In this document: positions 12,133 to 23,400 of the stretch, one piece after another
How positions within the stretch are numbered: position 1 is the stretch's first letter
Layout: each line of letters begins with the position of its first letter
From: Sipunculus nudus
Taxonomy: Eukaryota; Annelida; Sipuncula; Golfingiida; Sipunculidae
Direction: 5' to 3'
Assembly (NCBI GenBank): GCA_026874595.1
Contig: CM049319.1
Location: forward strand, 12,675,601 to 12,739,600
DNA: 64,000 nt
The notes under the pieces: model-generated
Told to the model about the DNA's origin: nothing
Databases searched by the model: none
What the model saw: only the letters and a program-made list of their open reading frames with translations
Position numbers and translations under genes: made by a program

Positions 12133-14269
12133 CTTTAAATGGGATGAATACTAACACATTAGAATGCTTTCATTAATTTTAAGAGTGGAGTTTGATACTC
12201 CAGAATTTTTAATTTTGCTATTCCAGACAAATTTTCAGAATGAGCTTTGTCACTCCAGAGGACTCCTTGGTATGAACTTTGTCCCCAGAGAAAACTTTCT
12301 TGGATCATTACACAGCAGAATGTGTCCATAAAATATGTATCCTGCATGATTATCAGTGTGTAAGGTATATCTGGATATTTACAAACTAATGTTTTGCAAG
12401 AGAACAACATATATATATAGTAGTAGTAAAACACCAGTTTCCTCCATTTCTCTTGAGATTCAGTGTTATCAGTGATTTGCTGAGGCCAGTCTAAAGCCAT
12501 CTGCAAATGCCAGGTTCCTGAGAACTAAGTTGGTCTCTCTATGACCAGATCCCCAACTTGTATCATTTAAGTCTGAATTCCTGAGGGATGTACTCTGCAG
12601 GTTCAACAGAATATTTTGCTGTAATGCCAGTGTGTCCACAGTAACACTGGGTTCAAACATGAAAATGAGTCCAGAAAACTGATACAAAATGACCAAAGGT
12701 CTTCTCTTGGGATGGCAAGTATAACATATTCACCACAAAAAAATGTAATCCTTTGTATCTCCCTAGCACAAAATCCTCTTGGATATTGGCAAATCTTATC
12801 TTATTATCCCATTTATTGTCTGAACTTATCCCAGCCTTTCTAAAGACTTATTTTAATGATCTGTAAAAATGTCCAAATTTACCCCAGTCTTCATTAGATA
12901 ATCTTGGTTATCAGTATCACTATCTACAGTTATTCCAGGCTTTTCACAACTTGTCCTGGTTGTCATTTGTTGTGTCTGTAAACCCTCAGAAAAAAATTGA
13001 CTATAACTCCTACCAAGTAAATCCCAGTCTTCTGAGGACTAATCTTTATCATTCCTCATATGACCAAAGTTATCCCTGCCTTTTCAGGACAACGTTTTAT
13101 TATTTACATTGTTATCCTAGCCTTCTTAACAATTATTTTTTTATCTTCATTTTTGTCAAATCCCCCCCCCCCATCTGTTCAAGGATTAATCTTGGCCATC
13201 CTTCCATACCACTGCTGTCCTTTAAACTGTCTAATGTTAATCTTATGTCTTCAAAGATTAATCATCATCTGATTTAAAGAATAATTTCACTTGAGAGAAC
13301 ATCTGCATGGGTATTAGTCTGTCCTTAAAATTTTGTAATTAATCCTGCTGGAATAAATTTCTTGATAATACAATATCAAGGTCACTGGAAATGATACCTG
13401 ACATGAAAGTCAAGGTCACCAGAAATGATAACTGACATGAAAGGTCAAGGTGATCTGCCAGTAACATCATTTTGGGGTAGATAGGGATAATACTGCTAAG
13501 ACTATGACACAGATAGTGTTGAGCCAATGTTAAAATACATTTGAGCCAGGAAAAATAGACAAACATTCAGTGTTATTTGTTGAGCAAATGATTTGTGCAT
13601 CAGACATTAATATGTATAAATATATATTTTTGCTATTTACAAAATACACATCTTTTACAGACATTAATCTGGCTTCATTAGATTTACTACTAAAGCATTG
13701 TATTAATATATACATACTGATGAACTGGTGACTGCAGTTATTGAATAACATTCACCAGATGTTTAATTTTTACAGGGCATAACATATAACAACCCATTAT
13801 ACAATGTGTCAAACAGTGTGAGTATGTTCACACAAACAGATCATATTATCATCATCAATTCTTATTATATTCATATATGACATACACAAACATAACTGTT
13901 CTTATATTTACATTATTATGACATCATACTGGCTTATGACAATAATCTTTGAGTCATATACTTAATTAAGACCTTGTATTATTTTGATACTTTATGACAT
14001 CACTGACAATATGACATCACTGACAACGTGACATCACAGGCTAGCAGTCCAATAAATTTGCAGTGGAAAGATTTCTGTTTCCAAATATTATATTTTTAGG
14101 TTATAAAAAAACTGAACAGTATGTTTATCAAATGCAGTGTTTTTTAGAGGATTATACCACAGTTTAAAATGAATTTGATACAGAAACGGGGAATATAGGA
14201 GTATAGTAAAATATATGCATACCAAATTCAGGGCTCTTTAAGACTCCTGAAGATATATAGGAATTTTAT
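12133..14269. other. Intergenic, low-complexity pieces only
   Basis: Homopolymer C run at about 13164-13172, several AAGGTCA half-sites in ~33-bp spacing at 13375-13455, and an 18-bp tandem triplet of GACATCACTGACAA-like units at 13993-14036. No supported gene; the ORFs lack codon or domain signals. Confidence 0.5.
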
Positions 14270-14640
14270 AAGAGGACCTGACACAAAAATATAGGAGTTT
14301 ATAGGAATTTTAAGTCAAATATATGGGGAAAATATTTCACTGCCCAATCATGGTTTACATGGTATATCAACATGACCATCTATTCCCCGATCTGCATCTA
14401 AAGGTCTGTTTAATTAATTAATGTCTTTACTTGTAATATTAAAGTACTTGCATGTAAAGCTCTACAACAGAGATGCATGTTTTCATTAAAAAGTAGTTGA
14501 TTTGACTGTAGTTATTGATGTATGAAACATGATTGTGCAGTGAAAAAGTACTGGAAAATATAGATTATCATCTAAATGCAGGAAAATATAGAAGACAATA
14601 ATTTTCATAGGAAAATAAAGAAAATATAGGAGCCAGTAGA
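14270..14640 (+). repeat. Dispersed repeat R2, copy 1
   Basis: Shares ordered landmarks with 38820-39140: ACCTGACACAAA / ACCTGCGACAAA, GTTTATAGGAATTTTA, and later AATATAGAAGA, ATCTAAATGC / GTCTAAATGC, GGAAAA and ATAATTTT. Direct orientation, class unknown. Confidence 0.5.
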
Positions 14641-14903
14641 TTCCTGCACATTCTTTTATTCACTGGAGGTTTCACAAATGTAGTCTGAATTATGAATGAA
14701 TGTCTGGGTGGTATGAACATATTTTTAATATTACATGAAGATAATACAGAAATAGTGTAATAGAGTGGCTTTATCTGAATGTTTAGCACCATATTCAATG
14801 CTTGGTGGAGTGGTTGTACAATACTGGACAAGAAATATGGTGGACTGAAACTTACACATCTGAGATATGTCTTTATCAGGTTTGTTCAATTACTGAGAAA
14901 AAG

Positions 14904-15115
14904 TACAGTGAACAGAATTGAAAACCTCTCATAACAACCAGCTCTGTTTAGCAACCACATCAAAATAAAGACCACTTGTTCATGGTCCTGATTCTTTCTT
15001 GTGATTTATATGAGACCTTGCTTAGATAACCACCTCTAAAATGTGACCACTTCATTGTGGTCCAACCATTTTATCTCGGTCCCATTTGTGGTTGTATTAT
15101 TAAGGTTTTACTGTA
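14904..15115. mobile_element. MITE with TACAGT ends
   Basis: The right end read inverted is TACAGTAAAACCTTAATAAT then ACAACCA; the left end is TACAGTG followed, after an 11-base insertion, by AAAACCTCTCATAACAACCA. TA flanks both ends. Short, non-coding, related in style to the 11968 element. Confidence 0.6.
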
Positions 15116-15404
15116 GAGTAAATATGGATCCAAGCCATGTGTGATAAAAGATAGCACATAATAAAATGACAGTGTAATGAAATATTAAAAAGCAATGTTA
15201 CAAATAACCTATCTGTAAAATGCAACTCGTCTGAGTCTTTTAATATTAAACTTATTATATCCAACCTGAAAACCACAGTTAGACAACTGATATTCTGCAA
15301 GTGGCACATGGCAAACAAATCATTAAGGCTTTTTGTATAAATCCTGCTTCTATGATGTTTCATGCAACAAGAAGACCTCAAACTCGAAACTTACGAATCA
15401 TTAG

Positions 15405-15785
15405 AGAAAACCACTGTCAGACTTAACAGTGAGAATGTATCAAACCTTAGCCTTGTTTATTACAAGATAACATATCTGTAAGGCCTCACAATTACAATGT
15501 ATCATACCTTAACATTGTGTATTATGAGATGACACTACTATGGGCCCAAAACTTAGTGTATCACACCTTTATAGACTTGTGTATTACACAATGACCCATG
15601 TCAGTCCCAACAGTTACAATGTATCAAACTCGGGGAAAGTATATTACAAGAGGACACAAATGTCAGCCTCAAAAGTTACCATGTAAAAAACCTGAGCCTA
15701 TGTATAACAAGATGACCCCACTATCAGGCCCAACAATTAAAATGTATAACACCTGAGCCTAGTGTATTACAAGAAATTACAGTCA
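15405..15785. repeat. 61-bp degenerate minisatellite
   Basis: Six units with GTATCAAACC-like cores at about 15437, 15499, 15559, 15621, 15681 and 15743 (spacing 60-62), each followed by GTGTATTACAAGATGAC-like and CCCAACAATTACAAT-like sequence. Further decayed relatives may lie near 17410-17500, on the far side of the family 3 insertion. Confidence 0.75.
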
Positions 15786-15987
15786 ATCCTTAAAATGCAT
15801 TTCAGATCCATCTGTAAATTGCATGGCTCACAAGGTGCCATGTTATCATTCAATTGTAAGCTACAATTTGCAGTGTTATCCCACTCTGTGCAGTTTTCCA
15901 CTAAAGAACCATATCATAGGATCATATGCTGCACATATCACAAGATCACACAATATTAAGAGTAGAATTTCAGGGGATAAAGAAATA

Positions 15988-17275
15988 AAACTAGAATACG
16001 GGTAGTCGACAAGTGACTATGTGTATCCGCCAATATCAGAGTGGAACTGGTGAAGAAAGGCATGGATTGATTGGCAAGGGGAAACAGAGTGGGGTGTGTT
16101 GCATAATGGATGTCTGCAGCCGAAATGTGTATGTAGGTTGTGCCACCTACCACAAAATCCAGAAAACTGTCCAAGTTGTATACATATGCAAAATTTTAGG
16201 CAGAAAAGTCATACCACTACATGTATATGAGTTATTTTATCCCACAGCAGACAAACAAAAGGACTTGTGCAAAAATGGTGGCAGGTGGCACCACCAATTT
16301 TGTGTATGATCAAAAGCTATGTGAGATCTATATACATGCAAAATATCAAGGGGATATGTCCAACCAGTCCTGAGATATGCAAAATTTTAGGCAGATAAGT
16401 CAAACCACTAATGAGATATGAGTGATTTTAGCCCACGGCAGACAAACAGATGGACGCTGTGCAAAAATGGTTGCAGGTGGTCCCTCCAGTTTTGTGTATG
16501 ATAAAGAGCTATGTCAGATCTATACATTTTTGGCCCAATTGGTCAAACGGTTCCCGAGATAGGAGCTTTGATGTCTGCAGCGTAAACTAGAATGTAGTTG
16601 GTGCCACCTGTCATAAAATCAAGAAAGCTGTCCTGGATGTAAAAACCTGCAAAATTTTAGGCAGATATGTCAAACCATTGCTGAAATAGGAGTGATTTTA
16701 TCCTACAGCAGAAAAAACAGAGGGACGCGTGCAAAAATGGTCACAGGTGGCGCCACCAGTTTTGCGTATGATAAAGAGCTATGTGAGATCTATACACATT
16801 CACAATTATGGCCCAATCGGTCAAACCAGTCTGGAGATATAAGCATGGATGTCTGCAGCGTAAACTAGAATGAAGGTGGCGCCACCTGTCATAAAATCAA
16901 GAAAGCTATCCAGGATGTATATGCATGCCGATTTTCAGGTGAATTAGTCAAACAACTGCAGAGATATGAGTGATTGTAACCCAAGGCAGACGAACAGATG
17001 GAAACTTTGCAAACATGGTTGCAGGTGGTGCCACCATTTTTTGTGTATGTTATAAAGCTATCCAAGGGCTACATTTGTACAAAATTTTTTTCCATGATCA
17101 GTAAAATGGTTCCCAAGTTATGTGGGTTTATGAGGAGAAACAGACACACAAATGGATGCTGGTCAGAGAGAAAAGGTCAGAAGTCAACACAAATTGGTTA
17201 GGCACCAGTTCACATGTGACCTGATAATTGGTGTAAGTTTCGGAAAAATCCATAAATTATAATTCAAGAACCATT
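15988..17275 (+). mobile_element. Family 3 tandem-core element, copy 1 (right end lost)
   Basis: Begins AACTAGAATACGGGTAGTC with GTGTATCCGCC, as does the copy at 32940. The interior alternates two half-units, one with GGTGGCGCCACCAGTTTTG and GATAAAGAGCTATGTGAG, the other with GGTGGCGCCACCTGTC and AAAATCAAGAAAGCTATCCA. It ends in a segment homologous to 34190-34300 (AAAGGTCAGA, TTCACATGTGACC) but lacks the GGATAC hairpin, so it is 3'-truncated. Confidence 0.7.
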
Positions 17276-20200
17276 TAAGATAATGCCCTGCTTTTTGTTT
17301 GGTCAGACCATAGGCTCCAAATGGCCTTGTTTGCCCATCTGGGCATGAATAGAGTAGGCAGATAGGTGCAGGTCCAGATTATACCTGAATTTGTTTAATA
17401 CCAGATAAAAAATATATCATGTCCTACAATTGCACTTATCATACCTGAGCAAATGCATTAATAGCCAACATCCTTAAAACCATAGTATATCCCACCTGAG
17501 TACTATGTGAGATGTTATGTAGTGTAAACTATATCCTTATCCTAACAATATATATCATATTTAATACCGTGTTTAAACTCGTGAAGTATGAAATGAATTT
17601 AAAAAAGACTTGCCAACTGAAAATTAAAGTTCATACTTAGTCAATATCGTTTACATACAAACTGTGCACAAAGGGTTATAATGTCTAATAATTAATAAGA
17701 TTGCAGTTTCAGATTGTGCATCCAAGTATGAAATCAATGATACCATTCTCTAATTGGTCTGAGCATTCTTTGCCCTGTGATGCTCCCTGGTGGAAAAACC
17801 CAGCAAACGCTGCTATAGCAAGCAATGATTACGTGGAAGTAGTTACAGAATGATTGACATATATAACCACCGTGCAAGGAGTGTAAGTACCATAAAGCAC
17901 CTAAAACTGAATCCTCTGATATGATATGGATGTACTGTAGTTGAGATAATGACTTCGCATACAGCATGTCATTTGGTGGCTGGCAGATAGAGAGTAGAGG
18001 AAAATGACCAATAACAAAAATAGAGTGGGCAGAACATTCCGATTTCAACAGGACATGCTGAAGTCACACTTGTCTCTGACCAAATGAAAAATACATGAAT
18101 GAGGTCACTTAATTAACAATCATGACAACTGGACTGGTAAGACCATCCTCTCCATGGCTTCTGATAATTAATTTCCATTGTAATAACATTTTCTAATTAC
18201 CTCTGCACTTATACATTGTGGACTAAGCCCTGTATACTTATATTTATCTATAATTTTGTAATGAACAATATCAAGCCCCTCATTGTGTGTCCATCCACCT
18301 TCAATCTACAATATATACATTGTAGACACATGATGAATCATGTGCAGGCTTATGCATGCAGGCTGAACTAAATATTACCTTTTTTTTAACAATACTCTAC
18401 CTTTTGGCTAGGGACGTCATAAATGCACAATATAAAGAGTCACTCTAGTTCATCAGTACAATGAATACAAATCTTGACAAATTCTATTTCTAGCTAAACA
18501 AATTACAAGACCCAGGATAGGTATTTGTCTTTATACACAAAATATGGTGCTTACAAGTCATGATTAAATTATTATGCCCGTAAAAATTACAATGATCAAT
18601 GAACTGATCATATGCCAACTAGACCAGTTAAGCTGAATGACTTGTTAATGTACACTATTTTACTGATTTGACAATGATCTTGCAAGAAACTGATATGGTT
18701 GTGTTAAAGTTTTAATTGTTTCTCCATCATTACTTTTAAATAATCACTGAAAGTTGGTGTAACATCATTCATCTGAACACTATCCCCTGGATTTATCCAA
18801 GTGACTCACACTGTCAAAACTCTCTACCCAAACATAGTAAACTTGTGTAGGTACAATTACACCAATAAAATAAGATCTCATTTTAGCAAAAGACTAAACG
18901 ATCATACTACTTTCTACTTGATCACATTTAAGTATCACAATTTTGGTTCCCCCTTAGCTTACCAAACGTTAACAAAATTCTTAAAATAGCTGATGGGGAA
19001 AACCCAAGTTTACCATGTTGGAAACTTTATATCAGATAAATGAATTCACATTATAAAAGTCTCTCATATGTGATTAATCATTAATCACACATCTTCAAAA
19101 ATACAAGACACTCAATATGTTTTCCTTTAGACTCCTATTTTTAACCAATTTTAATTAATAATATGCTGATACAGTGAAAGCCCTTATACAATATGAAATA
19201 TCACCTAAACTATCATAACAATGGTGTTTAGCAGTTTCCAACATAAGCCAGTGCATATATCCATGGCAACAAACTTGTTGCCATGATCTCTATGCTTGAT
19301 TGATCAGTAACCAAACAGTGACACATTTTTTTTGCTAAGGTCAACAAGCTATCCAAGAACTTCATTTTCATGGTTACAGTATCATATTTTTATGCACTGA
19401 AATCATATATCTGTGATAATAAAATGATTAAAGATGAATTTTCATTAATGGTGTTATGATTGTCATAAAATTATGGTCAAACGGTCATGAGTGTTATATC
19501 CAGCAAGCATGCCCAGGCATCAAGGCCATATAACCAACACTGAAGATGGGGTCATCTGACCATGACTGTTATATCATTCATCAGGCATCTGACATGTGAT
19601 ATTATACAAAATATCATTTTTAGCATGATTCCTGTAGCATGATAGATTCAGTGGCTTTGAGGATGATCACACTGCATAATCCATTGTGATGGAGAATATG
19701 ACCAGATCAAAGCCACACAGGCAGCATTATAATATTAATACATGAAAAATCAAGTTACATAACATTTATAATAAACATTTCTGGATGGATCCACATGACC
19801 TCCTATGACAGATCTAGAAGCCATTGTCCATGCAGATTTGATATGATACTGTTATACATAGCATCGTGTGACCTGCAGAATGGGTCTAAAAGTTCCATGC
19901 AGATATTTTATGATAATGTTATATATAACATCATGTAAAAATCAGAACAATTCTTCCAGAGGACCACCAGAGTTACCATGTTAGTACATAAGATGATGAT
20001 CCACGTGTACAAACCAGTAGTTAATAATTCTTAGAAAATACCCCTGATACACTTCATGATATAAAAGGCAAAACACAGTAAAACATGTGTTTATGGACCA
20101 CCCTCTGAAGGCAGACTATACCAGTCACGTAAGCATTAAAAAAGTCAATCTGCTCATGATGACTTTTTCCTGGGGAAACCTGTTCTGTGGGGATATCTTC

Positions 20201-20297
20201 AATATTGTGCGTGAAGATATCATTCTGTATTAAGTCTTAACAGGCTTGCCAATATTTGATTGAGATCAGTTCTGCAGTGTTACACTTTCAGTGGAGG
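17276..20297. other. Intergenic / probable BMAL1 3' UTR
   Basis: AT-rich 3 kb downstream of the BMAL1 stop. No coding seen. A variant poly(A) hexamer on the minus strand (TTTAAT on plus at 18711-18716) is the only candidate I noticed. UTR length cannot be set. Confidence 0.4.
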
Positions 20298-20482
20298 TTA
20301 CAGTGGCCATGGCAGATCGCTGAAGTCGACCGGTCCTCCCAACCCTGCATCAGCTTCAAGGAGATTCATTAGCAAGGACATGGCTGCCTCTCCGCTGCCG
20401 TCTGTACCTGTGTCACTGCTGATCACGCTCTCTGTATCCATTATATTTGACAGCAAGTCGGCCTCTGATGTAACAGATTCAG
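20298..20482 (-). CDS. ARNTL: BMAL1 terminal exon (transactivation domain)
   Basis: Encodes [19 protein letters not shown], then [18 protein letters not shown] and [14 protein letters not shown] at 20298-20300. The last residues are nearly identical to the vertebrate BMAL1 tail that binds CBP/p300 and CRY. Acceptor TTTTTCAG. Confidence 0.97.
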
Positions 20483-23400
20483 CTGAAAAAGGTCAAAGGT
20501 TAAAAATTATATAAATTAGGTCAAGGTCAAAGATTCAAGTCAAGATCACACAAAATGGCAAATCATAGAAAGAAAGATAAAACATATATCAGGCATTAGA
20601 TGGTCTTGAAAGTTTCTATGAAACCTGTAGTAAGAGGGTAAATCTCAATAAAACCATAGCTAATTATAATTGTAAGATTTTGCCATGAGCAGATACAAGC
20701 ATTCAGAATGTGTGCTACTGTGAAACAGAACATTTCTCTGAGCACATAATTTTACTCTGATTTGCAGGGTTTGTAAAGTTACATGCACATAAAATTTAAA
20801 TACCTCTAATAAAACTGAATGTAATATCTTCATAATATTGTCTTATACTTATGACAGTCTTGCCAATAACCACTGATTTATGATGTATCTTTATTTTAGC
20901 AAAATCAACATATCACATGCAGTCATCGCTTATAATGTTTGTTAACTGAATGTTTTAATACCTCTTAATGCAATTACACTGGAAAACATTCTGCCATGAC
21001 CAGAAAAAAATACTGAGACTGCGTCCAGTTATAAACATCCTCCACTTTCTTATCACTTATTTCCTGTGAAGGAAATATACAATTTTGATTCAGAATTTGT
21101 AAATTAAGTTTTCTCAAAGATCATCAAGCAGTCTTTAGATGTTATACTACGGAAAATGTCATCAGAGCCTGTGATGCAGAAGTCGTGGAAGGCTGTAACA
21201 TTACCAAGGGGTACATACCTCGTGATGGAAGTGTGATGCCATTAACTGTAGTGATTGTATTATTCCTGCCAGCTCCAAGTCCATCCCTGCCTGACCCTGC
21301 AAGGAAATTTTGCATTATTTATAAACAAAGATATATCAAACCTTAAACTTGCAGTTTCCAGTGTACACTCCTAATGCAGTGGTTACACACTAGAGTCATT
21401 CAGACCTCCTTTGCTTTAACCAGTCCCTTGTATAGGGGTTCCAATGCCAGGTATCAGACCAACGAGGGCAAGATGTTGAGGGTTTAAAATCTGAAGCTGG
21501 ATGCACTATGTGATACTACAGTCTTATTGATCTGATTACAATTATTTGCCAGCCCTGGTGGTGAATCCCAGAAAATCTTGCAATACAAAACAGCAGTTGA
21601 AGCCAAATAGGCATAGAACAACTGCAGTGTATGAGAGGTATATTTCGAGTAAAACTGGAGGAGTTTGCATCCATGAACTAATGGATGGCAAAGTAAATCT
21701 TTAGAATGCAGTTTAATCGGTACATTGATATTCTATCCACATGGGGAAGGTGAGGACTGTGGGCTGGGTTGAACTTGCTTCTGAAAAAATGGTCTAACTC
21801 TCTGTTGAATTGATGGTAAATATATTCCTCTGGAACCCATTTTAAATGATAAAACAATAGGAGGGAATTCATATGCTTGACATGAACTATTATCAAGTAA
21901 CAATTATGACTATACTACTGCATCTGCAAACCCTGAAATATATTTGGACACATCAGTAGAAGATTCTTGATAGCATACAAAAAGCTGTCTCTTGCTCCAA
22001 GGCTTAGTGCATTACAAATATTTAACATATTGAGTTTACTGTCACAATTTTCTTTTACGTCTTAAAATCATAAAGACATACATTGTTCAAAGTATTAACT
22101 CTAATGGGAAAATTCCCACTAGTAATATTAATTACAACATTTAGAGGAATATGAAGATCAAAACCTACCTGACTGAACCAACACATATCATTACTTTACA
22201 GAAAATCACTGGATGCCATATATGTATATATATACAACTATCATACAATCAAAATTCATTGCTCTTTATGCCTTTTTTAACATTTCCTGAACTTTCATGA
22301 CATTCTAAAAAAATAAATTATACTTATAAATTTTTTAATGATATTTTAAGGCATAAGCACTTCTTTAAAAAGGGGGCACTCATATTAATGATATTTCTAG
22401 GTACTGAACTAGCTGAAGTACTTACTTTGGACTGTGCTTGTGCCGGGTGCCATAGTTAGGGCCCCTTTCCGTAGCATGGACTTAGCTGCTTGTGCCAGCT
22501 TCGGTGCAGTACTTGAGGCCGCCATTTTCTCTGATGGGGCTACTTCCCTGAAAGTTCAATACCACCTATATGAATTGTGCTTGTTATGGGCAGACAATAC
22601 AATACAGATTCATACCTGGTTTTGTTAGCCAGGCAGTTAATTTGTTTGTATGCATACTTGAATGCATTAAGTGAAAAGCAATATTATTTTTTATAACCCC
22701 CATGTATTCGTCAGCATAAATGCACATGTGCCAACATACTTGAAGACCATCACGAGAGTGATCTAACGGTCTGCCTGAAGCAACAGATTCCTGGCAAAAT
22801 GGCCATTACATTTTCTTTTTTTGGGAATTTTTGCTAGATTCTCTGTTCTGCTACACACCTCAGTCAGAGTGCTAACATGGGTTTTGAAGCATTTTATCAG
22901 GCATTTACAAATATATAAGCACACATAGGTTGTTAGCTTGATGGATATACCTGATTCATTACATTTGTAATCCTACTCAGGAAATATCCTAAACAAAATA
23001 CGCAAACAGTGGTTATTTCATGATATTATCCAAAACAAGATTTTACACATCTAGTTGCAAGGATATATGGAATAATCATGTTATCAGCTGGAAAAACCTT
23101 GATTTTACCTTCAGTAAACTAGGCTTAAATGTTCTATTTTCTGTTTGAACCAGACAATCAATCTATGGTTAAAAAAAGCTTGCCAAATTGTAAATATACT
23201 GCTGGAATGGTTCTAAAACATACCCTGTTAATAAATGGAAGTCAATCACTATAGTTATAGGATAGTAATCATCTGAGCTAAAAATTCTTGCACAAAGTTG
23301 TTAAGAAGTATTGACTTTGACCTCTCACCTTTGCATCTCGATGGCTTCCTCTGCTATTTGACTACCGATCTTCCCCACTCCCAAAATTGTGCTGCCCTGG

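Noticed and set aside
12951-13277. 108-residue plus-strand ORF
   Set aside because: Low-complexity composition, no domain signal, no splice context; consistent with chance in AT-rich DNA.
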